DNA of 48,457 nucleotides from an uncultured Verrucomicrobiae bacterium. GTDB lineage: Bacteria > Verrucomicrobiota > Verrucomicrobiia > Limisphaerales > UBA1096. Location of the stretch: assembly GCA_937770485.1 (NCBI GenBank), contig CALJHX010000027.1, positions 1 through 48,457 of the forward strand. The letters are read 5' to 3'. The notes beneath the pieces are model-generated. The model had not been told where the DNA came from and did not search any database. It was given only the letters and a program-made list of their open reading frames with translations. Every line of letters begins with the position of its first letter. Position 1 is the stretch's first letter. The position numbers were made by a program, and so were the translations under genes. This document shows, one piece after another, positions 40,901 to 47,478 of this stretch.

Positions 40901-41645
40901 CAACCGCACCGTGTGTGTCCGCCGGAATCACCGTGTGGTTGTCGATGACGGCCAAAAAATCATCCCGCACGCCCGGCTCGAAATCACCGCCCAATAGCCT
41001 CGGGCCATTCAGCCTCGGCTTGACCGCGCTACCCGGCGCACCCATTTTCTGAATGCTCAACAGCCGGTGCCGCCGAACAGTGTCGTCCGGCTCCGGGTTG
41101 GCCGCAGCCAGCCGCTTGGCCAAAGAAGTGAAATTCATGGTGATCGTGCGGATCTCCGGGTAGTCGTCGCCGAGCGTGTTTGGCTTCGTGTCGTACCGCT
41201 CCGGCGCAGCAATCTCCAAGCCGGGCGGCAACGGTGGCAGCGGAGCGATCCCGACCAAGTCGTCACTCGGCAAGCCGTCCTCGCTATCCGCCCCAGCAAG
41301 CCATCTCGCGTAGCCCGGCAGCAAGTCACCAAGGCCGGACTCCAGTTCGCGCTTGGCCAAGCCAATGGCTAGCGGTGCCATTCGGTGGCCATCGTTCGTG
41401 AACACATCGACCGCACCGACGTCCGCTTGGCCAAGCGGCGTTTGGGACTCGATCATCATGTCGAGGTCACCGTCGCCATCGAGATCCGAAAGAGTGATGG
41501 ACGGCATCTCGCGCGGCGCAGGTGCCTTGGCAGGCCCGCTCGCCCAGGTCACGGCAAAAACCATGCCGGAGGTGATGCAAACGAGCACAAAAAGCACCTT
41601 CCAACGTCGGGCCAAATGCTGAGTCTGGCGAACTAGGGGAATCAT
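31944..41645 (-). CDS. Giant secreted multi-domain protein with Ig-like and InlB-B-type repeats
   Basis: A 3233-residue protein with an N-terminal hydrophobic signal (WKVLFVLVCITSGMVFAVTW). A DxDxDG segment follows (LSDLDGDGDLDMMIE, about 50-64). Residues about 200-650 form a propeller-like region (AVIDNHTVIPADTHGAVGP). An Ig-like domain (HPASQTIMEFGS) precedes four modules of about 418 residues, whose markers are GFVRVTYPKGPSL (about 943), GFHLLDIPTGKSL (1358), GYVTLTLPEGKSL (1777) and GYVNLEIAPGQSL (2197). Each module holds a beta-rich unit with GEGAVLDN-like text, an Ig-like unit (YQWYFNGVAI-type) and an InlB-B-type unit (MDAHKTITANFSRDY). After 2530 come four bacterial Ig-like units (PPTVAITSPKNG), a LamG-like domain (LRLWLDGSGIAQEGG) and a C-terminal unit ending FFRVRAE. 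It is probably surface or extracellular. No enzyme motif was recognised. Confidence 0.9.
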   Translation of the reverse strand: MIPLVRQTQHLARRWKVLFVLVCITSGMVFAVTWASGPAKAPAPREMPSITLSDLDGDGDLDMMIESQTPLGQADVGAVDVFTNDGHRMAPLAIGLAKRELESGLGDLLPGYARWLAGADSEDGLPSDDLVGIAPLPPLPPGLEIAAPERYDTKPNTLGDDYPEIRTITMNFTSLAKRLAAANPEPDDTVRRHRLLSIQKMGAPGSAVKPRLNGPRLLGGDFEPGVRDDFLAVIDNHTVIPADTHGAVGPEHLVVALNTEIAIQTREGELLSKVGLGDFWAGFSHGFVFDPKVVYDHLAKRWVVFTIADVNTTKSAVLIALSQTSDPTGDWDMASIRVHPEALPDNYLYADYPSVGYNKKWLAASVNLYKGTNQVEGTKEVVGSRIFAFHKPDYIQEGKARYTQFDDPGFFTVVPATTYDANDTNLLFITEQGTRALRISALSGRVGQEHYTPSYARTSLADIEPWEFSIGKTNISPQKAGTKSIFANDSRMHALAKRNGKLWAAHHVFLPEGVTNVNRTAIQWWNLETNASILQRGYIQDTNAVKHYTFPSVAVNKNSDVLIGYSGFTKDTYASAYFSYRKASDPLGQMSKPVLFKAGVAPYVKLRSDGRNSWGDYSAAQVDPNNDTDMWTIQMYAETRNNEQANIPDDKRDRWGTWWGFMAFQPDDPPVVTQHPASQTIMEFGSTVSLAVQLKGAAPFTYQWRFEEKDIAGAVMATYTIDNYQPEHMGRYEVVIRNGVGFTRSKTAVLDAILPTIGTPKKAKIISGADVTMTAAPTPVETVIGIHTNVVFRVEPRGTGPFGYQWSLNGEAIDGATAATVDLGVMTPDIEGAYSVNIRTAIGEVTSESTALEWLIFDEPEFFNVSLTESQLGFQMRGHRWTTNAFEYSGDLRNWKLLTKAGKADEMFNASGEKSKVVNRPGGVNTLFFRALLKTEKYSKNAIGFVRVTYPKGPSLIANPLDREDGNTVANLFASLPDGSSLTKLDEVTGELVMNVLVGGSWDNPAMTLDPGEGAVLDNAGEGQIAIEYFGVALQGNLASAIPATAAFRSAMTPVDGGVTTVLGLPTADGLQVQLFDNETGSYVTHTFTTDAWQPSEPVIALGQAFRVISGTTFEWQQSVAYNEIVLPEVTTQPQDEVVTSGSWLALSVRGKGDPLDYQWYFNGVAIDSATRNALAFEEALEANAGQYTVKLTNRFGAATSLPATVAVHYVINRSTTGVGRIALDPLQDHYAPGTQVTFTGVPEEGYSFASWGGDASGGTAQTTVTIDKHLTVTADFSRDYIMPTLSDAHFRTDGIFQFTVVAEPGVENNIQYSFDLENWVDYRTETNPGELYIPVIPPVGVKGMYFRVLVTSKGYSDNIVGFHLLDIPTGKSLLSNPLAKGDNTLSTLLPDGPAKLTVSTWDSDSGSWKASTFGDAWSDVGLVSAPGQAAMFDNNTGSALTLQYTGSVVQGRLASPLPSGVTYHAATLPVAGGLATDFGFPVVNGLKVSLLENSTGDWMTSTFSGGVWSPGEPSLAAAQGFRVTANASTSWNRNINLNSQGTPKIATQPVGAIRIAGQPVSFSVEATGTPLEYQWRFNGLNIAGANAATLELTDVQQANAGGYSVYIKNPFGNILSDAASLAVHYTLDVAGAGRGVVTHTPELVSYPNRARVVLNATPSKGYVFTNWSGAASGAANPLAVTMDANKSITGLFTRDVVPPEYRSVEINTAGQLEWVQVARPGKKLTSDYSLDLLNWKEFTSDSSASDEMRVPFNRPQGINNLFIRMWEEDTGYAARAIGYVTLTLPEGKSLISSPLANGGNRVSDILPSVPIGSTLAKLNSATGNWETNTFTGGWSQPGMTLAPGEGAVLDNKGDAFSVLLTGFTPWQKTSLSIPAGDSVVSPALAKGGLLSSRLGLPLAEGLVVKLLNNGTGKYDTYTVLNDAWSPSEPVIALGQAFIVIAPSMFSWNHDPTLPQVTAQPTDAQVLSGGKVGFMVKAVGEPLAYKWLFDGKPIAGATASAIQVPVVNLANAGRYSVVVSNGFGKAISESARLDIYYKLKLALEGRGGIGVDPEKSIFLAGSKATLSASPVTGYSWMHWSGDASSSDETITVTMDAHKTITANFSRDYILPDLSDAGFDSKGRFIFLLSSEPGANCEIQGSTDGIRWNKLGGYQNKNGLVRIPMAYNAGVEKQFVRVLVVDELAPGRLAGHSINAVGYVNLEIAPGQSLYHVPLSLSGSKTVAALFQGAAKGSKVAILDSETGEWAEGELGDTWSNGAVELDQGSIFKFTNTDTKVFRAVFVGSYPGQGTEVSLAKGAVYFGYPAPLSGAAGYDLQFPASAPAGTKLGLLQADGETAWHTYDGAVWSPSEPSLSTMQAVQVELPADLAWATHGIPDFNSKPKLRAITGAGTYLAGKETLLMRLDTVGTPMTIQWTKGNKPIAGATQSSLQLVNLTPSHAGRYAVMLRNAFGIENSNPVEVNVHYTLTATVEGEGAIEVNPSLATYPPGTTVTLIARPGGGLGFVEWEGDVSGSAESVTLVMDDHKSVSIRYLSDNQPPTVAITSPKNGRFFSAPSDVEITLDAADADGSITHVLYESKLLDAAEWVALGQSDSAAASFTWEGASEGVYEIRASVTDNRGGKTESAPIQITLTTGNLPPVIVSTSPSAGDFVPVPGKFTFTVVAYDPDGEIKSIRINEGYTFTKANGPTYWTENDEGQTVLTDIRWESGAYDNSTPTLFTVDVGDDKDKITTEKVRFTVNHPPTIELTSPKNGAEFVSPATIALAATASDNTADGALRKVEFFANGETLGAASKAPFEIPWAGVGAGDYEITASVTDYHNQVVTTPPVSITVSQGAAITLTEPVADIAFAPGGTARLAATVTPGAAAITKIEFFKNDRLIGADTEAPYELDWTEPETGLYRISATATDAKGGSAISGSVEAAVFDSASLPALGLRLWLDGSGIAQEGGKVSAWADRTPFGHDVRQSEADRQPTFHSEGANGKPAVIFDGADDVLGVVVNGARLLSSDTASLFIVMKQDRASANNALLGWESNSQLNHLDLLFTYNDQLLFDYGNVSAGGRILAAQPERWDDLWNLVEVYRTGESGLVAVAGETVFSDTFAGELDVEVDGALTLGGVGGLHFGGAVAEVLVYNRALGVGERESVGKYLGVKYGFIEDVTPVDPNAPTLSAGQLAADDKFRFLVTGDKGGKVVLQFSENLDKWIDMQTYTNESGQLWININRDADAGRLFFRVRAE
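35835..35848. repeat. CGCTTGGCCAAGCG palindrome (giant gene, third module)
   Basis: A full 14-base copy encoding ALGQAF in the beta-rich unit of one module of the giant protein. The equivalent site of another module, at 38331-38344, carries the identical palindrome. Confidence 0.9.
38331..38344. repeat. CGCTTGGCCAAGCG palindrome (giant gene, first module)
   Basis: A full 14-base copy that encodes ALGQAF at the same position of the module as the copy at 35835-35848. Confidence 0.9.
41424..41437. repeat. CGCTTGGCCAAGCG palindrome (giant gene, N-terminal part)
   Basis: A full 14-base copy that encodes PLGQAD near residue 72 of the giant protein. Another 12-base copy lies 72 bases away (core at 41353). 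Confidence 0.9.
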
Positions 41646-41766
41646 GGTTGAGTTGCGTTAAAGCTTATCGAGGTTCACTCGACGGTAACGAGACTCAATT
41701 ATGGCCCTCCAACCACGACCGAGTCAATGCCTTGCGCCCCCCATAAAGCGCCCTATACTGCCGTCC

Positions 41767-43071
41767 GTGCTGGATATCAGAGAGATTCGAGACAACCCAA
41801 ACCACGTCCGGGAACGCCTCGCCACCCGCGGGGAAGAATTTGCCCCCAAGGTGGGCGACGTCGTGCGACTCGACGCGGAGCGCCGCGAGGCCATTACCGC
41901 AGTCGAGGAGCTCAAGGCCAGACGCAACTCCGCCTCCAAGGAAATCGGTGCGCTTATGGGCCAGAAAAAGCCTGACGAGGCCGAGGCCAAAAAAGCCGAA
42001 GTGCGCGACATCGGCGATCAGATTTCCGCGCTGGACAACAAGGCCGCCCAAGCCGACGGCGAACTGCGCGAAATCCTTCTGCGCCTGCCCAATCTCCCGC
42101 ACGCCGACGTGCCAGTCGGCGACAGCGAGGACGACAACATGGAAATTCGCCAGTGGGGTGAGAAGCCAGGCTACGATTTCGAGCCCAAGCCGCACACCGA
42201 GCTTTGCGAGAGTCTCGGGCTGGTGGACTTCGCCCGCGGAGCCAAGCTCGCCGGCAGCGGCTTCCTGCTCTACAGCGGCTGGGGTGCGCGGCTCGAGCGA
42301 GCTCTCATACAATATCTGCTCGACCTGCACGTGCACGAACACGGCTACACCGAGGTGTCGCCGCCGTTCATCGTCGGCTACGACTGCATGATCGGCGTCG
42401 GCCAGTTTCCCAAGTTCGAGGACCAGGCTTACATGGTGCAGGAGGGGCTCGACGAGGAGAGCCGGGGCAAGCTGTACCTTGTCCCCACCGCCGAGGCGCC
42501 GGTCGCCAACATCCACCGCGAGGAGTTGCTCAAGGCCGGCGAGCTGCCGAAAAACTACTGCGCATACAGCCCTTGTTTTCGCGCCGAGGCCGGTGCGGCC
42601 GGGGTCGGAACGCGCGGCATGATTCGAGTGCACCAGTTCGACAAGGTCGAGCTGATCAAAATCGTCGAGCCGGAGACCAGTTACGACGAACTCAACAAAC
42701 TGATAGGCCACGCCGAGAAGGTGCTACAGTCGCTCAATCTCCATTATCGCATCCTGCAACTTTGCACCGCCGACATGAGCTTCGGCAGCGCGACCACTTA
42801 CGACATCGAGGTCTGGGCGCCGGGCCAGGGCGACTACCTCGAGGTGTCCAGCTGCTCCAACTGCGAGGACTACCAGTCGCGCCGGATGAACCTCCGCTAC
42901 AAGGATGCCGACGGCAAAAACCGTCATCCGCACATCCTCAACGGCAGCGGCACGGCGCTTGCTCGGCTGTTTGTCGCGCTCATCGAGACCTATCAGCAGC
43001 CGGACGGCAGCATCGCCATCCCGGAGCCGATCCAGCCATACCTTCGCGCAGACCGCATTCCCGCGAGCTGA
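41767..43071 (+). CDS. serS: Seryl-tRNA synthetase
   Basis: A 434-residue class II synthetase that charges tRNA-Ser. The N-terminal helical arm reads LDIREIRDNPNHVRERLA, followed by a charged coiled coil (about 30-100; EELKARRNSASKEIGALMG). Motif 2 is in CFRAEAGAAGVGTRGMIRVH and motif 3 in NGSGTALARLFVALIE. EVSSCSNCEDYQSRRMN, a typical SerRS segment, is present. GTG at 41767 (V-L-D-I-R) aligns with the usual start; ATG at 41701 is in frame, adding 22 residues rich in P. It is divergent from the giant gene. Confidence 0.96.
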   Translation: MLDIREIRDNPNHVRERLATRGEEFAPKVGDVVRLDAERREAITAVEELKARRNSASKEIGALMGQKKPDEAEAKKAEVRDIGDQISALDNKAAQADGELREILLRLPNLPHADVPVGDSEDDNMEIRQWGEKPGYDFEPKPHTELCESLGLVDFARGAKLAGSGFLLYSGWGARLERALIQYLLDLHVHEHGYTEVSPPFIVGYDCMIGVGQFPKFEDQAYMVQEGLDEESRGKLYLVPTAEAPVANIHREELLKAGELPKNYCAYSPCFRAEAGAAGVGTRGMIRVHQFDKVELIKIVEPETSYDELNKLIGHAEKVLQSLNLHYRILQLCTADMSFGSATTYDIEVWAPGQGDYLEVSSCSNCEDYQSRRMNLRYKDADGKNRHPHILNGSGTALARLFVALIETYQQPDGSIAIPEPIQPYLRADRIPAS

Positions 43072-43092
43072 CTTTTTCGCCGCGCTTAAGCC

Positions 43093-44478
43093 ATGAACAT
43101 CCTCCACGCCAGCAGCGAGGTGTTCCCGTATTCCAAGACGGGCGGGCTGGCGGACGCCACGGCGGCCTTGGCTAAGTCGCAGGCGGCGGCCGGGCACGGA
43201 GTCACCCTCGTCACGCCGTTGTATCGCGGCATCCGCGAAAAGTTTGACGGCCTCAAGCCGCTTGGCCAGGCGCAGATACAGGCCAAGGTTTGGCGGCTTG
43301 AGCCGGAACCGAACCTGACCGTGCTGTTCATTGACGAGCCGGAGTGGTTCGATCGCAACAGCCTTTACGGTCAGACTGATGACGCCGAGCGGTTCATCTT
43401 TTTTTCAAAGTGCGTCGCCCACTTGGCCAGGCGCGCGGAGATCGTCCACGCGCACGATTGGCAAAGCGGGCTTGTCATGCCGCTACTCGCGGACGAACCG
43501 ATCAGTAAGGTTCTCACCATCCACAATGCCGCTTATCAGGGCTGCTTTCCCGCCGATAAGTTTGAGCTGACCGGCCTGCCGGAATCTTTTTTTGACTGGC
43601 AGCAACTTGAGTTTCATGGCGGCGTCAGCTTCCTGAAGGGCGGCATCGTGTTCGCCGACCTTGTCACCACCGTGAGCCCGCGCTACGCCCGTGAATTGTT
43701 GACGGAGGAATACGGCTGCGGCCTCGAGGGGGTGTTCCAATCCAGAGTTGGTACGCTGACCGGCGTGCTCAACGGCGTCGATTACAACGAATGGAACACG
43801 ACCAACAATCCGCACCTCGCAGCCGCCTATTCCGCCGACTCGGTCGACGGCAAGCATCTCAACAAGCTTGCTCTGCAGCGCGAGCTTGGCCTGCCGGAAC
43901 TCGACGGCGTGCCATTGTTCGGCAACATCAGCCGTTTCACCGACCAGAAGGGGATCGATATTTTGCTCGGAGCGCTGGAGCAGTTACTCAGCAGTAGTGT
44001 GATATTTCAATTTGCCGGCCTTGGTAGTGGCGATTCGTTGCTCGAACAGGCAATGGGCGGCCTGGCCAAGCGGTATCCCAAACAGGTAGCCGTGAAGATC
44101 GGTTACGACACCGGCTTGGCCCACCGCATCGAGGCCGGGAGTGATTTTTACCTGATGCCCTCCCGTTTCGAACCGTGCGGCCTGAACCAACTTTATAGCC
44201 TTCGCTACGGCTCGGTGCCCATCGTGCGTGCCACCGGGGGCCTTGATGACTCGGTGATCGATCTTGGCCATGGGGAGGACATTGCGACTGGCATCAAGTT
44301 TGGCGACTGCTCAGCGGCAGCGCTCGGCCAGGCGCTCAGCCAGGCGCAGGAACTATTCACAAATCGTGAGCGACTGGCCAAGGTGCGTGACAACGGCATG
44401 CGAACAGATTTTTCGTGGACAAGAACCACGGCGGAGTACGAGAAGCTTTACACCAAAATAAAAAAGCCGACTGCGTAA
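43093..44478 (+). CDS. glgA: Glycogen (starch) synthase, ADP-glucose type
   Basis: A 461-residue GT5 enzyme. The N-terminal ADP-glucose motif KTGG is in YSKTGGLADATAAL (about residues 15-18). Other family segments are VHAHDWQSGLVMPLL, LTIHNAAYQG, GVLNGVDYNEWN and the C-terminal YLMPSRFEPCGLNQLYSLRYG, with the E of the E-x7-E class, then GGLDDSVIDLGHGED. It elongates alpha-1,4-glucan from ADP-glucose. No glgB, glgC or glgP gene lies in the window. ATG at 43093 is used, 21 bases after serS. The last codons (KIKKPTA) overlap a terminator used by the opposite strand. GGLAKRYPK contains a variant palindrome. Confidence 0.96.
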   Translation: MNILHASSEVFPYSKTGGLADATAALAKSQAAAGHGVTLVTPLYRGIREKFDGLKPLGQAQIQAKVWRLEPEPNLTVLFIDEPEWFDRNSLYGQTDDAERFIFFSKCVAHLARRAEIVHAHDWQSGLVMPLLADEPISKVLTIHNAAYQGCFPADKFELTGLPESFFDWQQLEFHGGVSFLKGGIVFADLVTTVSPRYARELLTEEYGCGLEGVFQSRVGTLTGVLNGVDYNEWNTTNNPHLAAAYSADSVDGKHLNKLALQRELGLPELDGVPLFGNISRFTDQKGIDILLGALEQLLSSSVIFQFAGLGSGDSLLEQAMGGLAKRYPKQVAVKIGYDTGLAHRIEAGSDFYLMPSRFEPCGLNQLYSLRYGSVPIVRATGGLDDSVIDLGHGEDIATGIKFGDCSAAALGQALSQAQELFTNRERLAKVRDNGMRTDFSWTRTTAEYEKLYTKIKKPTA

Positions 44479-44489
44479 ACAGCCGGCTT
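44457..44489 (-). terminator. Terminator of the secretin operon, overlapping the glgA 3' end
   Basis: On the minus strand AAGCCGGCTG pairs with CAGTCGGCTT (one mismatch) around TTTACG, followed by TTTTATTTT. It lies just past the secretin gene stop. The T-run is encoded inside glgA as Lys/Ile codons (AAA ATA AAA AAG). The plus strand lacks a T-run after the hairpin, so its use for glgA is doubtful. Confidence 0.78.
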
Positions 44490-44507
44490 GTGTAAAATCG
44501 ATCGCAA

Positions 44508-46679
44508 TCAGAAAGGCGGCTTGGAGCGTGATTTCTTGGTTGGTAACTGCAATTTGCGGGCCGGTTTTTCGCTAGTGTTTGCGTTGCCGCTTTTCCTGGA
44601 AAGCTTTTTATCCACTTTTCTCCGGCGGGCGTCCTCGGCGGCCTTGAACTCGGCCTCAGCCTCGCGGATACCGGGAAGACGCTGGCGTTCCTGCGAGACC
44701 ATCAACGCGGCGTCCTCGGGCGTCTTTAGAATGGTCGGGCGAATCAGGACGAGCAGTTCCGATCGTTTGCTTGTGGCAGATTGACTCTTGAACAGGCTGC
44801 CCAGCAGGGGAATGTCCTTGAGAAAAGGCACGCCGGACTCGGTGTCGGTCTTGGCATCCCGGATGAAGCCGCCCAACAGGATTGTGTCGCCGTCCCGAAC
44901 CGAGATGGTGGAGCTGGCCTCGCGCTCGGTAGTTTGCGGCGCCTTCTGGCCGGCGGCTCCCTGCTGCCCGCCACCCATGTCGATGAAGCCGTCCAACTCG
45001 GAGATGGTTTGTTGAATGTCCATGACGACCAAGTCATCCGGGGTGATGTAAGGCGTCACGTCCAGCGTGATACCCACATTTAGAAACTGGGTGAAGCCGC
45101 CGCCGCCACCGTAGCCACCGTAACCACCACCGTAACCACCATTGTAACCGCCACCGAAACCGCTGCTCCCCTGGTAGGGAACCTGCTCACCGTTGAAGAA
45201 TGTCGCCGGGACGGCGTGACTGGTCTGCACACGCGGGGTTTGCAGCACTTTAGCCGTGCTGTTGCTCGCCAATGCGCTTATGGCAAACTCGAGTGAATTG
45301 TCATAACGGCTGATATAGGAGAACCCACCTGCCAAAGCACCGGCGCCGAGTGTGTTGAGGGCACTCCCGGCAGCGGCAACGACATTACCAGCATCGGCCG
45401 CATCCCCTTGGCCTTCCTGATTTCCACCCACGGTGTTGGCGGGTGGGGTTGTTGTGGGAGCCGCTCCCGCGGTTGAAGGGCCGCCGTTCATAAAGCCGCC
45501 GATATGGCGGGTGTCTCCGGGGCCTGCCGCCGCATGCATAAAGGCGTTCATCCCGGTGTTCATCCCGTCGGTCAGAGTAACGTTCACGATGATGGCCTCG
45601 ATGAGCACCTGCGCCAACAGGCTGTCCACGTAGCCGACGATTTCTTCAATTTTCGCCATGTCGCCGTCGTTGGCGAATATTATAAGTGAGTTGGAACGGT
45701 AATCGGGGATGATGCGGGCATTCTCCAAAATCTGGATGTCCCCGCCGGCGGCGCGGTTCACGATGCCCTGCAGCCTGTTGCGGAATGAGTTGGACGTACT
45801 ACTGGAGGAGGTGGAGGGACGATTCTGAAGCGAGCGAACCGAACCCCGCGATGAGCTGCCTCGGCCCGTGCTGCCCTGCGATGAGCTGGTTCGGCCCGAG
45901 GTTCTCGAGGTGCCAGAGGAGCTTGGTCGGGGCGAACTGGAGCCGGTGATCAAGTCCTGCATTGTTGCGTAGATTTCCTCCACCTTGCCATAGCGGATCG
46001 GGATGACCTTGAGCTTGTAGTCCTCCTCCGGCTTGATATCGATACGCTCGAGCAACTCGAGCATGCGCTTGATGTTGGAGGAGTTGTCGCGCAGGACGAG
46101 TGTCTTGCTGACGTCGAGAGCCACGATGCCGGCGGCGTTCTTGGCCATCGGCGTGAGCATCGGCACAGCCTCGCTGGGCAGTATGTGTTTCAACTGCTTG
46201 ATGTGCGTGATGTACTGGTTGGCCTCTGGTAAATCGGCGGCATCGGTAATGGTCAAGAATGCGGCACCCTCCTGCAACGCATTGGCACTGGGCACGAACG
46301 TGACGAATTTTTCCCCGACCGGGATGGTGGTGTAGCCGTTGAGCGAGAGAACGCTGTCCATCGCTTGAATGGCCTCCACGACAGTCAGCGGTGTCTGCGC
46401 CTGAAGGGTGACGTTGAGATTGGGCAACGCCGCCGCCCGCAGGATGGTTCGGTTGACGTAGTTGGCGTAAATCTCAAGGAACTGCTCCAGCGGCATGTTG
46501 ACCAGTTGCAGATCAGCCATCGGGATGACGGCGTCCATGGCCAGGGGCGCACCGACGGGATCAGCCGGGGCGTCCGCTGCTGCATTGCCGGGTGTCGGCG
46601 GGGCGGGCGGGTTCGCGGGTTGTGCTTGGCCAAGCGCTGCGAATGTCAGTGTGAGGATACCGGTGATGAGGTTTTTCAT
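44508..46679 (-). CDS. Secretin (GspD/PilQ family outer-membrane channel)
   Basis: A 723-residue secretin-type protein. The Sec signal is LITGILTLTFAALGQA, in which ALGQA is coded by a palindrome. N-domains follow (ADLQLVNMPLEQFLEIYANY, then TLQAQTPLTVVEAIQAMDSV), with a KVEEIYATMQDLI segment. Two low-complexity stretches occur: a Ser/Arg/Gly-rich linker at about 260-310 and a Gly/Tyr-rich one (GGYGGGYGGYGGGGG). The C-terminal secretin domain has LLAQVLIEAIIVNVTL, TPRVQTSHAVPATFF, VGITLDVTPYI and RDGDTILLGGFIRDAK, ending RSELLVLIRPTIL. It forms the outer-membrane gate of a type II secretion system or type IV pilus. ATG at 46679 gives the best signal peptide; an in-frame ATG at 46709 is also possible. 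It follows GspM/PilO- and GspL-like genes. Confidence 0.93.
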   Translation of the reverse strand: MKNLITGILTLTFAALGQAQPANPPAPPTPGNAAADAPADPVGAPLAMDAVIPMADLQLVNMPLEQFLEIYANYVNRTILRAAALPNLNVTLQAQTPLTVVEAIQAMDSVLSLNGYTTIPVGEKFVTFVPSANALQEGAAFLTITDAADLPEANQYITHIKQLKHILPSEAVPMLTPMAKNAAGIVALDVSKTLVLRDNSSNIKRMLELLERIDIKPEEDYKLKVIPIRYGKVEEIYATMQDLITGSSSPRPSSSGTSRTSGRTSSSQGSTGRGSSSRGSVRSLQNRPSTSSSSTSNSFRNRLQGIVNRAAGGDIQILENARIIPDYRSNSLIIFANDGDMAKIEEIVGYVDSLLAQVLIEAIIVNVTLTDGMNTGMNAFMHAAAGPGDTRHIGGFMNGGPSTAGAAPTTTPPANTVGGNQEGQGDAADAGNVVAAAGSALNTLGAGALAGGFSYISRYDNSLEFAISALASNSTAKVLQTPRVQTSHAVPATFFNGEQVPYQGSSGFGGGYNGGYGGGYGGYGGGGGFTQFLNVGITLDVTPYITPDDLVVMDIQQTISELDGFIDMGGGQQGAAGQKAPQTTEREASSTISVRDGDTILLGGFIRDAKTDTESGVPFLKDIPLLGSLFKSQSATSKRSELLVLIRPTILKTPEDAALMVSQERQRLPGIREAEAEFKAAEDARRRKVDKKLSRKSGNANTSEKPARKLQLPTKKSRSKPPF

Positions 46680-46713
46680 GGCTCTCGAGTGTTTTGTGTG
46701 AAATTTCATGGCT

Positions 46714-47478
46714 CTATTGTGTCTTGCGCGTGCGCCGGGTGGGGACGGATCGCTTGGGAACCGTGCGCTTGGCCGGCTTGGGTTCCGCCGCGGGCTTGGC
46801 TGGCTCCGGCTTGGCCTCGACCGGTTTTGCCTTGTCCACGATTGCTGGTTTGGCCTCGGTAGCTGTCTTAGGCTTGCTCGCGGCCGGCGTAGTCTCAGCG
46901 GCCTGTGCGGTCGACTGGACTCCAGCTACCTTGGGATCTTTTTGGTAACTGGCAGTAAGGTTCATCCAGCCGTCCAGTTTGAAGCGGTTCTTATCCGGGC
47001 GCACGCGCATCTCGCTCACGCGAACCATCGAGTCGTTGCCTCCGAGTTTCCAGAGAAAGTTGACAATGTCACTCTCCTTGCTGGAGAAATCGATACGCAT
47101 CGATTTTTCGAGGAAAAAATCGTTGGTCTTGGTGGTCATGCGCCCGGTACGGGTGACCTGCACGCCATTGGCTGCGGTAAGATTGTTGATGGCCCGGCGC
47201 ATGTTCACCTCCTGCTCGATCTTGATCACAGCCGAACCCAAGCCCTCGAGCTCCCCTATCTTTTTCTTGTAATCCGGAATCTTGCTGATCTCGTTTGTGA
47301 AACTGTTCAACTGCTTTTGCGCCTTGGCGATCTTGTTCTGGGTCACCCCCGGGCTGGGGATCATCCCCCATACCATCCACGCAAGCGCGAGCATCAGTAC
47401 CACCAACACGGCCATGACCAACCGCCGCTCGCCGCTGCTCAGGTTCAGCTTGTCAAATATGCTTTCGTTACTCGCCAT
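46714..47478 (-). CDS. GspM/PilO-like inner-membrane protein
   Basis: A 254-residue protein: short cytoplasmic N-terminus, one transmembrane helix (LVMAVLVVLMLALAWMVWG), then a coiled-coil periplasmic part (QNKIAKAQKQLNSFTNEISK) and a small alpha/beta domain (MRIDFSSKESDIVNFLWKL). A low-complexity Lys/Pro/Ala tail ends the protein (KPVEAKPEPAKPAAEPK). The layout and position between a GspL/PilN-like gene and a secretin gene fit the alignment subcomplex of type II secretion or type IV pili. Sequence identity to named families is not obvious, so the call rests mainly on architecture and context. ATG at 47478 overlaps the upstream gene's stop. Confidence 0.7.
   Translation of the reverse strand: MASNESIFDKLNLSSGERRLVMAVLVVLMLALAWMVWGMIPSPGVTQNKIAKAQKQLNSFTNEISKIPDYKKKIGELEGLGSAVIKIEQEVNMRRAINNLTAANGVQVTRTGRMTTKTNDFFLEKSMRIDFSSKESDIVNFLWKLGGNDSMVRVSEMRVRPDKNRFKLDGWMNLTASYQKDPKVAGVQSTAQAAETTPAASKPKTATEAKPAIVDKAKPVEAKPEPAKPAAEPKPAKRTVPKRSVPTRRTRKTQ

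Noticed and set aside
41646..41766. T-box or other leader before serS
   Set aside because: No T-box sequence, specifier stem or terminator was seen; only short self-complementary runs.
45090..45180. Short tandem repeats in the secretin gene as a possible CRISPR array
   Set aside because: The units are about 6-12 bases, encode a Gly/Tyr-rich stretch and have no spacers.
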